Of a stretch of 33,120 nucleotides of DNA, positions 15,045 through 22,486 are shown one piece after another. Position 1 is the first letter of the stretch. Each line of letters begins with the position of its first letter. The DNA lies in contig CALVFE010000016.1 of NCBI GenBank assembly GCA_944326765.1, forward strand, positions 1-33,120. Direction: 5' to 3'. The DNA is from an uncultured Elusimicrobiales bacterium. GTDB taxonomy: Bacteria > Elusimicrobiota > Elusimicrobia > Elusimicrobiales > Elusimicrobiaceae. Below the pieces are notes generated by a model. That model was given only the letters and a program-made list of their open reading frames with translations, searched no databases and had not been told where the DNA came from. Position numbers and translations under genes: made by a program.

Positions 15045-15740
15045 TTAAAATACGGGGGATATTTTTTGTATGACTATTCCCACCGCCGACAATTCTTCCG
15101 GCCTAAAAATTTTAAATAAAGTGTTTTTTCCTGTGTAAAGAGCGATTTTGTTATGCTGCCGGCTCACCCGCTTTACGGTATAACCCTGCGGGGTTTTTAT
15201 CAGCATTACTTTTCCTTCCAAAAAATCTTTTTCCGGAACAATGAAATACAAGTCATCAAGCGTTTCCAATTCGTCGCGAAACAGGTATTTTGCCCCTTTG
15301 GCGTAACGTCGCGGAACCGTCCACCATTCGGCGATTTCGCTTTCCTTGTTGTTGGGATAGTTTTCCGGAGAACAGGTTAAAAAAGGCAGTGATACGCTGT
15401 TGCTTAATGGAACGGTACTTTCTTCCCTTTCGTTTAGACTATTGTCAGTACTGTAAGTATTTTCCGGTAATTGGGCGTCTCGCAAAGAGGCGGCTGTTTG
15501 GACAGGCTGCAATTCCGGATAAGTTGTAGTAGGGGTAAATAGACGCATTACGTCATAAGCGTCTAACCCAAATAACTGAGCCATTTGGGCGGCATACCCC
15601 TTGGAAGGGCGCCTTTTCCCGGTTGTCCACAAAGCCACCGTGGCGGTGGATACATGAAGAAGCCTTGCTAACTTTGCTTGAGCTCCGCGCAATACGCCGT
15701 TATTCCATTTTTCCAGTTGCTTCTCAAATTTGTTTATCAT
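15045..15740 (-). CDS. LexA/CI-like regulator, helix-turn-helix plus S24-like domain
   Basis: The 231-residue protein has an N-terminal helix-turn-helix (about 15-60: KLARLLHVSTATVALWTTGK), a polar linker, and a C-terminal domain resembling S24 peptidases of LexA and phage CI repressors. The segment GYTVKRVSRQHNKIAL matches the region with the catalytic lysine, and SAVGIVIQKI matches the end. The GDSM serine motif expected before it is not visible (there is YLFRDELETLDD), so self-cleavage is probably lost. Such proteins repress DNA until damage or another signal. AAGGAGG precedes the ATG. A perfect palindrome GTCCT-CAT-AGGAC at 15764 lies in its leader and may be its operator. Confidence 0.8.
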   Translation of the reverse strand: MINKFEKQLEKWNNGVLRGAQAKLARLLHVSTATVALWTTGKRRPSKGYAAQMAQLFGLDAYDVMRLFTPTTTYPELQPVQTAASLRDAQLPENTYSTDNSLNEREESTVPLSNSVSLPFLTCSPENYPNNKESEIAEWWTVPRRYAKGAKYLFRDELETLDDLYFIVPEKDFLEGKVMLIKTPQGYTVKRVSRQHNKIALYTGKNTLFKIFRPEELSAVGIVIQKISPVF

Positions 15741-15763
15741 CGGCTCCTCCTTATAAAAAATAG

Positions 15764-15776
15764 GTCCTCATAGGAC
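15764..15776. promoter_or_regulatory. Candidate operator palindrome upstream of the LexA/CI-like gene
   Basis: GTCCT CAT AGGAC is a perfect five-base inverted repeat with a three-base centre. It lies 24 bases before the regulator start and about 10 bases outside the -35 of the divergent promoter at 15787. An autoregulatory role is inferred. Confidence 0.4.
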
Positions 15777-15786
15777 TAAAAAACGC

Positions 15787-15816
15787 TTGACAAACACTAA
15801 CAATACTTACTATACT
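15787..15816 (+). promoter_or_regulatory. Near-consensus sigma-70 promoter reading into the folded region
   Basis: TTGACA is a perfect -35, followed by 18 bases and TATACT. The start would be near 15824, about 295 bases before the nearest + strand ORF. It therefore drives either a small RNA or a long structured leader. Confidence 0.75.
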
Positions 15817-15823
15817 AGCTTTT

Positions 15824-16106
15824 GTAAGAGGCGCCGCAACCGCCTCTTATCTTACGGACGTACTTGGTTTTATCTTCCATCCAATGAAGAATTCCAAACA
15901 CGGAGCGGTTTAGCCATATAAACCGGCGCCGCGCCAGCGGCGTGTTGGCTCCGTTACGTCTAAATTGCGCAATTCTGCCAGGAAGGCGCAATTCTATTGT
16001 AGCAAATAAAAAGCCGTTTGGGTTAGTAAAGTTAAGGTTTTAGGAGATCCGCCCCCATGTGAAAAGGGTTTGTCGGCTGCCTAACTTGACTTTACTGCCC
16101 GACGGT
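15824..16106 (+). other. Strongly folded non-coding region (RNA candidate)
   Basis: Successive helices are TAAGAGGCG/CGCCTCTTA; GACGTA (15857) with TACGTC (15955) enclosing a CTTGG-type side hairpin and ACGGAGC (15900)/GCTCCGT (15948), which itself encloses GGTTT/AAACC and GCGCCGC/GCGGCGT; then AATTGCGC/GCGCAATT; then an imperfect 25-plus-pair hairpin at 16013-16106. The nested junctions are what a structured RNA looks like. The strand is uncertain: the + promoter at 15787 is strong, but the minus strand has TGCTACAAT near 16000 and a TTTTTATTT run after the long hairpin. No known RNA family was recognised. Confidence 0.6.
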
Positions 16107-16118
16107 TGGAGAAGAAGT

Positions 16119-16214
16119 ATGGGCGTTATTTTATTAAAAATACTCGTCAGCGGGGTGGTGTTTGTCGGGATTTTGGGGTTTCTTTCCGATGTGATTGATT
16201 TTTTGGGAGAATAA
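16119..16214 (+). CDS. 31-residue single-span membrane peptide
   Basis: ATG at 16119 follows GGAG at 16108 with ideal 7-base spacing and encodes 31 residues starting MGVILLKILVSGVV. A hydrophobic stretch of about 20 residues is followed by an acidic end (SDVIDFLGE), typical of small inner-membrane peptides. It sits after the folded region and 43 bases before the YfcC-type carrier. It could be a regulatory subunit of that carrier or a toxin-like peptide; no family was recognised. It is short enough for most gene callers to miss. Confidence 0.6.
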   Translation: MGVILLKILVSGVVFVGILGFLSDVIDFLGE

Positions 16215-16245
16215 AAATTGAAGGCGGGGGAAAAGAGAAATAATC

Positions 16246-16251
16246 TATAAT
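16246..16251 (+). promoter_or_regulatory. -10 element placed for a leaderless YfcC message
   Basis: A perfect TATAAT ends 6 bases before the ATG at 16258, the same spacing as hydG and smpB. No ribosome binding site lies in between. Confidence 0.55.
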
Positions 16252-16257
16252 ATATAA

Positions 16258-17646
16258 ATGCAATCTCGATTCTCCTTAAATATCTACGGTCTCATTTTTT
16301 CGATTATGATTGTGATGGCCGTGCTTACTTACCTGCTTCCCGCCGGCCAATACGATACCGTTCAAAAAGACGGGCGTTCCTATACGGTCGCTGGGTCTTA
16401 TCATCGGGTAGATGCCAACCCGCAAGGGTTAGCCGCCGTGCTGACGGCTCCTGCCAAAGCGTTTGGCGATTGTGCCGATATTATCGTATTTATTTTTATT
16501 ACGGGTGCGATTTTTACCATTTTGGAACGCACCGGTACGGTCAATGCGGTTATTTTGGGAACCAGCTACTTGTTTTCTCGCCGGGAACGGCTGAAGAAAT
16601 TTTTTATTCCGGCCAGTATGCTGTTGTTTTCGCTGGGCGGAGCGGTATTTGGTATGGAAGAAGAAACGCTTATTTTCATTCCGCTTTTCATACCGCTTGC
16701 ACTTTCGTTGGGATACGACACCGCGGTGGGAGTCAGCATTCCTTTTCTGGGGGCATGGGTCGGTTTTGGGTCGGCGTTTATGAACCCGTTTACGGTGGGA
16801 ATTTCGCAAGGCATTGCCGAATTACCTCTCTATTCCGGGTTAGGCTATCGGCTGATTGTATGGGCGATTTGTACGGCAGTGGTCATTTTGTTTGTTACGC
16901 TTTATGGCGAGCGGGTACGCAAAGACCCCAAGAAAAGCATTACCTATGAGGCTGACCGCGAAAAACGAAAACACCTGCATTTAAATGTGCTGGAAAAGCC
17001 GGAATTTAAACGCTCCCATATTTTGATTTCCATTGTGTTTGCGTTGGGAATGGCCGGGTTAGTATATGGCGTGGCGGTATATCATTGGTATATTATTGAA
17101 ATTTCCGGTTTATTCTTGGGAGTCGGGCTTTTTGCGGCAGTAATCGGGCGGCTGACGTTGAACCAGACGACAGACGCCATTATTGACGGGGCGCGCAGTA
17201 TGGTAAGCGTGTCGATTATGCTGGCGCTGGCGCGGGCGATTGTGGTAATTGCTTCCGACGGGCGTATCTTAGATACGGTGCTGCATTCCATTGCGCAGGC
17301 GATTGGGCAGCTTCACCCGCTGGCGGCCGTGGAAGGAATGTTTTGGGCGCATACGTTTATTAACTTTTTTGTAGCGTCCGGATCCGGGCAGGCGGTGCTC
17401 ACGATGCCCGTTATGATTCCTCTTTCCGATTTGATGGGTATTAGCCCGCAGCTCTCTATTTTGGCGTATCAGTTTGGCGAAGGCTGGACAAACGCCGTCA
17501 TTCCTACGGCTCCGGTTACGATGGCCGCCATTGGTATGGCGGGGATTCCGTGGCTTAAGTGGGCGCGCTGGAATGTGCCGCTGCAAATTGTACTGGCTAT
17601 TCTTTCGATGTTGTTGTTAATCCCTCCTTATTTAATGAAGTGGTAA
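16258..17646 (+). CDS. YfcC-family membrane carrier
   Basis: The 462-residue protein has about 12 hydrophobic segments and YfcC-type features: an N-terminal LTYLLPAGQYD, a first-half hairpin region (GGAVFGMEEETLIFIPLFIP) and a matching second-half region (NFFVASGSGQAVLTMPVMIP, then TNAVIPTAP). The family belongs to the ion transporter group and is linked to uptake or exchange of amino acids or C4 dicarboxylates, but substrates are poorly known, so none is assigned. It acts in the inner membrane. It has its own promoter and is followed by a clear terminator. Confidence 0.85.
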   Translation: MQSRFSLNIYGLIFSIMIVMAVLTYLLPAGQYDTVQKDGRSYTVAGSYHRVDANPQGLAAVLTAPAKAFGDCADIIVFIFITGAIFTILERTGTVNAVILGTSYLFSRRERLKKFFIPASMLLFSLGGAVFGMEEETLIFIPLFIPLALSLGYDTAVGVSIPFLGAWVGFGSAFMNPFTVGISQGIAELPLYSGLGYRLIVWAICTAVVILFVTLYGERVRKDPKKSITYEADREKRKHLHLNVLEKPEFKRSHILISIVFALGMAGLVYGVAVYHWYIIEISGLFLGVGLFAAVIGRLTLNQTTDAIIDGARSMVSVSIMLALARAIVVIASDGRILDTVLHSIAQAIGQLHPLAAVEGMFWAHTFINFFVASGSGQAVLTMPVMIPLSDLMGISPQLSILAYQFGEGWTNAVIPTAPVTMAAIGMAGIPWLKWARWNVPLQIVLAILSMLLLIPPYLMKW

Positions 17647-17667
17647 CTTTCCGCTGAAACTCTTTGC

Positions 17668-17698
17668 AAGGACCCTTTCTGCGGGGTCCTTTTTTTTT
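17668..17698 (+). terminator. Intrinsic terminator after the YfcC-type gene
   Basis: The stem AAGGACCC/GGGTCCTT is followed by eight or more T. Confidence 0.92.
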
Positions 17699-17739
17699 CT
17701 GAAAAATTTTATTGTTTTTCTCGTGTGGGAGAAAGGCTT

Positions 17740-18060
17740 ATGGTTTGGAATAAAATTGAGCTGGAAAATGCTATCTTTGCCCGTGCGGCCGGATTGGGAG
17801 CCGCGGTGGACGGCGTGCAAGGAACCTTGGTGGCGGAGGGAAACGATGTATGTTTGCATTTGTTGATTTGTGTATATAATGCTTTTTTTGAAACGGAAAA
17901 CCGTGCGTTTTGGGAGGAGAGCTGGGAGGGGGGAAAATGCGGGTTTTGGGAAAATTTTTGTGCCCAGCAGCGTTACCCGCCGCTGCCGCTGAAACGGGCG
18001 TTTGACGTGCCGTTTTTTGCCATTGACACAGAGGCGGAATTATTCTTATCTAAAAATTAA
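17740..18060 (+). CDS. Hypothetical 106-residue protein
   Basis: I do not recognise the family. The ATG at 17740 follows GAGAAAGG, which decides against a GTG at 17725. The product is soluble-looking and rich in Trp, Phe and Glu (FWEESWEGGKCGFWENF), with an N-terminal part that repeats Ala and Gly. It resembles small phage- or accessory-type proteins in style only. It lies alone between two terminators, convergent with dacB. Confidence 0.6.
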   Translation: MVWNKIELENAIFARAAGLGAAVDGVQGTLVAEGNDVCLHLLICVYNAFFETENRAFWEESWEGGKCGFWENFCAQQRYPPLPLKRAFDVPFFAIDTEAELFLSKN

Positions 18061-18092
18061 ACCCCCGCATTTGCCGGTACAATGCGGGGGGA
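18058..18092 (-). terminator. Intrinsic terminator of dacB
   Basis: CCCCGCATT pairs with AATGCGGGG. On the minus strand it is followed by TTTAATTTTT, so it ends the dacB transcript. Confidence 0.85.
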
Positions 18093-18112
18093 AAACCGTA
18101 TGCGGGGAGTGT

Positions 18113-19576
18113 TTATTGACCGGTTTGCAGGAGTTGCTTGATAATATCTTCGTGTATGCGCAGCAGGGTTTCATCTTTGGACGCCAAATTATTGGCCATC
18201 ATGGCAAAAGCAATGGGATTACCGTTTTTATCAGGTACATAGCCGGCTACCGCTTTTACGCCGTCGATAGTGCCGCCCTTTATGCGTACGTCTTGCACTT
18301 GGTGTTTCGGTTTTAAAAAATAACGCAGAAGCAGCAGGTCGCCGCGGTCGTCGGGAGTGGCAAGGGATTGGTAGTAGTAGGCAAAATGGGGGCTTTGCGT
18401 CATAAAAGACAGCGTGTTTACCAGTACGCGCGGGGTAAGCATATTGTCGCGCGAGAGGCCGCTCCCGTCATATATTACGGCATCAGAGGAGGTTGCCAGT
18501 TTATTTTTTTGTAAGAATTTTTTCAATTCTTCCAGACCGTTTTGCAGGCTTCCCTTTTTTCCGGCTTGCAGCGCCAACTGCCGCAAAAGCATTTCGGCAT
18601 ATAAGTTAAAACTGCGTTTGTTGACAATGACAATAATATCTTTCAGTTCTGGCGATTGATAGGTGTGCAAAAGCGTCATACGGGTATAATCGGGTGCATC
18701 GGAAAGGGTTTTTGCATGCCCGCCGACGGCAATTCCTTCTTCCCGCAAGGCATTATGCAGCGATTGTGCCGCGAAAAGCGCTGGATCCGGCATGGCCGCT
18801 TGTATGGAAAACCCGGTAAAATTTGTGGGGATCGTGCCGTAGATTTCCATTTCATATTGTTTGGGAGCTCCATAGACATAGGCGTTGTCGCGTTTATTTT
18901 TAGCGTCAGTAGTAACAAAGCTTTTCAGTTTCAGTTGAGCAATCTCCGGGTCGGTGTAGGAAACTTCTGCTCGTTTTGCGCCCAAAGGCTGTGGTTTAAA
19001 AAAAATTTTAAAAGAATTGTCATTAAAACAGAGCGGACTTACCGGTGCGGCATAGTAGTTGCCTATATTTTCCCAATTTACTTTAGGCGCGATGGAAGGC
19101 CCCTCAAAGGCGGACACATCGGCATAAATATTTCCTTCCACTTGCTTAATGCCGGCTTTTTTAACCGCTTTTGTCCATTTGGAAACAACCGCCTGCCAGG
19201 TTTCCGCTCCCGTAACGCGTTTCGAACCTAACGTAGGATCGCCCCCGCCCTGTAGATACAAATCCCCTTTCAGGATCCCTTTTTCATCGGGCAAGGAGGA
19301 GGCGTACAGCCGGGTTTTAAAGCGATGGTGAGGGCCGAAAGTTTCCAACGCGGCGGCAGTAGTAAGCAATTTTAGAGTGGAAGCGGGGGTAAGGCGCAAA
19401 TCGGGATTGACGGAAAAAATCTCCTCTTGCGGATTATTGGTATAGATGGCTAAGCCGCCCCACCAAGCGCCGTCCAGTACAGAATTTTCTAAACGCGTGT
19501 TCACAAAGGGCTGTATATTTTGCGCCGGCGCAGTAACGGTAAGGAATGACAGAAACAGGGGAAAAATATATTTCAT
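18113..19576 (-). CDS. dacB: PBP4-type D-Ala-D-Ala carboxypeptidase/endopeptidase (S13)
   Basis: The 487-residue exported enzyme begins with a signal peptide (MKYIFPLFLSFLTVTAPAQ). It shows the S13 serine-protease triad of motifs: STLK at 66-69, SGLSRDN near 372-378 and KGGT at 433-436. PBP4 enzymes cleave terminal D-Ala or peptide cross-links in periplasmic peptidoglycan. The frame is open 33 codons further upstream, but the ATG at 19576 starts the signal peptide. TGATATCCT lies 7 bases before this ATG and there is no Shine-Dalgarno, so a leaderless message is possible here too. Confidence 0.93.
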   Translation of the reverse strand: MKYIFPLFLSFLTVTAPAQNIQPFVNTRLENSVLDGAWWGGLAIYTNNPQEEIFSVNPDLRLTPASTLKLLTTAAALETFGPHHRFKTRLYASSLPDEKGILKGDLYLQGGGDPTLGSKRVTGAETWQAVVSKWTKAVKKAGIKQVEGNIYADVSAFEGPSIAPKVNWENIGNYYAAPVSPLCFNDNSFKIFFKPQPLGAKRAEVSYTDPEIAQLKLKSFVTTDAKNKRDNAYVYGAPKQYEMEIYGTIPTNFTGFSIQAAMPDPALFAAQSLHNALREEGIAVGGHAKTLSDAPDYTRMTLLHTYQSPELKDIIVIVNKRSFNLYAEMLLRQLALQAGKKGSLQNGLEELKKFLQKNKLATSSDAVIYDGSGLSRDNMLTPRVLVNTLSFMTQSPHFAYYYQSLATPDDRGDLLLLRYFLKPKHQVQDVRIKGGTIDGVKAVAGYVPDKNGNPIAFAMMANNLASKDETLLRIHEDIIKQLLQTGQ

Positions 19577-19695
19577 ATATAATAGGATATCAAAAATCAG
19601 TTTCGGCGCATATATGTCTTTTCTGGTTGATTTTTTATATGGACGTATCGCCGCAGACGCATGAAAGCGATTCAAAAAGCCAAGGAAAAATAAAA

Positions 19696-21291
19696 TTAAT
19701 TAAACCAAGGGTACCACTTGTCTTTGTCGCGGATGTTAATCAGAAGGGAAACTGCTAATAAATCGCGTGCATTTAAGGCTTGGGGTTTGTCGATGTTGCA
19801 GATAAACCGGTCGAAAGGGGCGTGTGCATTTTCAATGCCGCCTTTACAGTCCATTTGACCGTTGATATCGTAATCGGCACGCAGTAATCCCCACAAGTGG
19901 CCGCAGATTTTGCGCAATACCGCCCGCCAGGCGCTCCTCTCGGTAATGGCAGCCAGGGCATTTCCTTCGCGCGTGAACATGCGCCAGGTACGGCGCAGGG
20001 CAAAACGTTTACGGGTAATGACCAAGACCTCTTTCGAGCGGGCAAAATAAATTTCGTAGCGTTCCAACGTGAATCCAAATCCTTTTTGCAGAATGATAGC
20101 GGCTTTCTTCCCTTTTCGGTCAAATAGCGTAATTTCCCGTAAAATTAACTGAGACCAGATGACTCCGCAAAAAAATACCACCGCACCTAGCGGAATCAAC
20201 AGTGAACACGCGGAATAGATAGTGCTGTAGGCAAAAGGGGAAAGCGGCAGCAGTCCGCAATTCTGTCCCAATCCGGCGCCCGCCAAGACCAGTAACGTCA
20301 GCACGATGATGGCCAAGCCTGAAAATAAAAACAAACTGTCCCATCGCGCCGAAAGCGACGTCAGTACGTTTCCCTGGTTGTCTTTTGCACGGAAAATGAG
20401 CGACGGTGTGCCATATAGACGTTTAAACTTAATGGGATAAAGCGAATTGGGGTTAGCGGGCGGATTTATTTTTCTGCGGTATAAAAACGGACGCACGCAG
20501 CCGACAGTGAATAACAGCAAGGCAAATAAGAATAAAAGTACAATTAATCCGTCAAAGAGGTGTCCCAGCTTTTGTATATACGGCGGCATACTGTCGGAAA
20601 TTAACGTGCGGATTTTCAGTTTGGCCAGTTTTTCCTTCCAAGCCGCGGGGGACACGCTGGCCGTTTTTGATGCCGCCTGCGGTTGAGCGGAGGTGGTTTC
20701 CGCCGGTATTAGCGCAAGGGATTCTTCCTGTACCGCCGGCAAGGCCGTTATGTCATAAGCGCGGGAAGAAGTTAAATCCATTTCCAAGGAAACAGGCGTT
20801 TCTTTTTTTACCGGAGAAATAAAAGAAAAAATGAGGTCAGTTTCCGCATAGGTTAAATCTTTGGCCAAAATAGAATAACCTTTCTTGTCGATTAAAAAGT
20901 AACCGGCGCCAAAGTCGTTTTTAGGAGTAAAAAAACTAATGTAGAAAAAAGGTTCTCCGGTGGAAAATTCGATGCGTTTAATTTCCTCACCCGTATAGGA
21001 GTTGCCAATGACTTGCATTTTCTTGCTTTTTACGTCGGCCAAATCATTGGTGATTTTTTGTTCGATACACGTTTCGGAAGAACAATCTACCGCTTTGATA
21101 TCAATGCGGGAAGCGTCTTTTTGGATAGAAAGCACACTGTCCTGCGGGGGATTTTTGAGGAGAGTCCAACCCGCCGGCATATCAATCGTAAATGCCCCGT
21201 CCTGCGAGGTAAACACACCCGCCCAAGCGAGTGGGGCGGTTACCCATAACAGCAGTACTAAGACGGTTTTGTATATCGGACTGTTTGCCAT
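19696..21291 (-). CDS. Exported membrane protein of unknown function
   Basis: This 531-residue protein is not recognised. It starts with a signal peptide (VLVLLLWVTAPLAWA). A periplasmic domain to about residue 165 begins FTSQDGAFTIDMPAGWTLL, like PsbP/DcrB-type folds, which is a loose resemblance. A proline/alanine linker follows, then a transmembrane segment near 245 (LIVLLFLFALLLFTVGC), two more near 330-395, and a basic cytoplasmic C-terminal domain. It may relay an envelope signal inward, but that is only architecture. Two overlapping TATAAT hexamers lie 9-20 bases before the ATG and no Shine-Dalgarno is seen. Confidence 0.75.
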   Translation of the reverse strand: MANSPIYKTVLVLLLWVTAPLAWAGVFTSQDGAFTIDMPAGWTLLKNPPQDSVLSIQKDASRIDIKAVDCSSETCIEQKITNDLADVKSKKMQVIGNSYTGEEIKRIEFSTGEPFFYISFFTPKNDFGAGYFLIDKKGYSILAKDLTYAETDLIFSFISPVKKETPVSLEMDLTSSRAYDITALPAVQEESLALIPAETTSAQPQAASKTASVSPAAWKEKLAKLKIRTLISDSMPPYIQKLGHLFDGLIVLLFLFALLLFTVGCVRPFLYRRKINPPANPNSLYPIKFKRLYGTPSLIFRAKDNQGNVLTSLSARWDSLFLFSGLAIIVLTLLVLAGAGLGQNCGLLPLSPFAYSTIYSACSLLIPLGAVVFFCGVIWSQLILREITLFDRKGKKAAIILQKGFGFTLERYEIYFARSKEVLVITRKRFALRRTWRMFTREGNALAAITERSAWRAVLRKICGHLWGLLRADYDINGQMDCKGGIENAHAPFDRFICNIDKPQALNARDLLAVSLLINIRDKDKWYPWFN

Positions 21292-21300
21292 ACTTAATTT

Positions 21301-21311
21301 ATTATATTATA
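21301..21311 (-). promoter_or_regulatory. Overlapping TATAAT elements of the orphan membrane protein gene
   Basis: Two perfect minus-strand TATAAT hexamers share one base. The nearer ends 9 bases before the ATG, which would give a very short or absent leader. Confidence 0.5.
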
Positions 21312-21384
21312 TTCCAAGAGTTTTTTGAGCGGATTTCTCTCTACGCGCGCGAAACTTATTATTGTGCGTGGGGGGGTAAAATTG

Positions 21385-21390
21385 TATGAT
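21385..21390 (+). promoter_or_regulatory. -10 element of the peptidase-efp run
   Basis: TATGAT with a preceding TTG lies 33 bases before the ATG. Unlike the leaderless set, a good Shine-Dalgarno AAGGTGG (21410-21416) follows. Confidence 0.5.
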
Positions 21391-21423
21391 ATCTATATAG
21401 CAGTTTTCTAAGGTGGTGAAACC

Positions 21424-22482
21424 ATGGCTCAAAAAAACTATACCAATGAAAGATTTGCAGCATTGAAAAAAATGTTGCGTAAAAACAAGTTGGACGGGTT
21501 TATCGTTACCAATAACCTGGATCAATTTTATTTGACGAATTTCTTTTTCTACCCGAATGAGGCGGTCTTCTTAGTTCATAAAAAAGGCGTTACTTGCTAT
21601 ACGCGGGAGCTGTATGTGGAGTCTTTTGGCAAATACGCCCCGTATATCGAAGTGGTTGCCGACGAAAACCGTATCGTTTCCGCCATTGATAAAGCCCGCA
21701 AATTGGGGCTGGCGCGCCCCGGGTTTGATGCGGCTAAAGAATCTTACGTTTCCGGCGGGCTGCTGCGTGCCAGCGGGTTTGTGGAGGCCGGCAGTTTGAT
21801 TACTACGCTGCGCGAAAATAAGGACGCGGCCGAACTGAAATTGCTGCGCGAATCCAACCGGATCGCCTATTTGACTTACGAATATATCAAGCCGCGCGTC
21901 AAAACCGGTATGACCGAATTTGAAGTGGCGGCCGAAATGGAACGGTTTATGCGCGCCCACGGGGCGACTACCACCTCGTTCTATACCATTGTGGCGTTCG
22001 GCGAAAATACCGCCAATCCGCATCACGAAACGAGTGCTCGCAAACTCAAAGCGAATGAAGCGGTGCTGATGGATTTTGGCTGTGTGTATAAAGGATATTG
22101 TTCCGATATTACCCGCAGCTGGTGGCATGGAAAAAACGAACCGGCGGAATATACGAAAATTTGGAACATTGTTGATAAAGCCCGCAAACAAGGAATTAAA
22201 GCGGTGGGAATTGGCGTACCGGCTAAAAAGGTAGATGCTACTTCCCGCGGTATTATCAGCGCGGCCGGTTACGGCGAGTATTTCACGCATGGTACGGGGC
22301 ATGGGGTAGGCATCGAAATTCACGAAGATCCGTACAACAGCCAGCAGTCATCGGCTATTTTATCGGAAGGCAATATCGTTACGGTGGAGCCGGGTATTTA
22401 CCTGTCCGGCAAATACGGCGTGCGGCTGGAAGATACGGTAGCGGTTGCCAAATCCGGCGCCAAAATTTTAACAAAGAAATAA
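21424..22482 (+). CDS. M24 Xaa-Pro-type metallopeptidase, first copy
   Basis: The 352-residue protein has a creatinase-like N-terminal domain and a pita-bread catalytic domain with all five metal ligands: D217, D228, H293, E322 and E336 (MDFG, SDITRS, HGTGHGVG, TVEPGIY, RLEDT). These enzymes remove residues next to proline from peptides. It is either a Xaa-Pro aminopeptidase or a dipeptidase. AAGGTGG is well placed. The second copy starts 4 bases after its stop and efp follows, so peptide and polyproline functions are together. Confidence 0.92.
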   Translation: MAQKNYTNERFAALKKMLRKNKLDGFIVTNNLDQFYLTNFFFYPNEAVFLVHKKGVTCYTRELYVESFGKYAPYIEVVADENRIVSAIDKARKLGLARPGFDAAKESYVSGGLLRASGFVEAGSLITTLRENKDAAELKLLRESNRIAYLTYEYIKPRVKTGMTEFEVAAEMERFMRAHGATTTSFYTIVAFGENTANPHHETSARKLKANEAVLMDFGCVYKGYCSDITRSWWHGKNEPAEYTKIWNIVDKARKQGIKAVGIGVPAKKVDATSRGIISAAGYGEYFTHGTGHGVGIEIHEDPYNSQQSSAILSEGNIVTVEPGIYLSGKYGVRLEDTVAVAKSGAKILTKK

Positions 22483-22486
22483 ACTT

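Noticed and set aside
14647-15073. Two overlapping + strand ORFs of 115-120 codons
   Set aside because: They lie antisense to the structured RNA, have serine/arginine/proline-rich shadow composition and no ribosome binding site.
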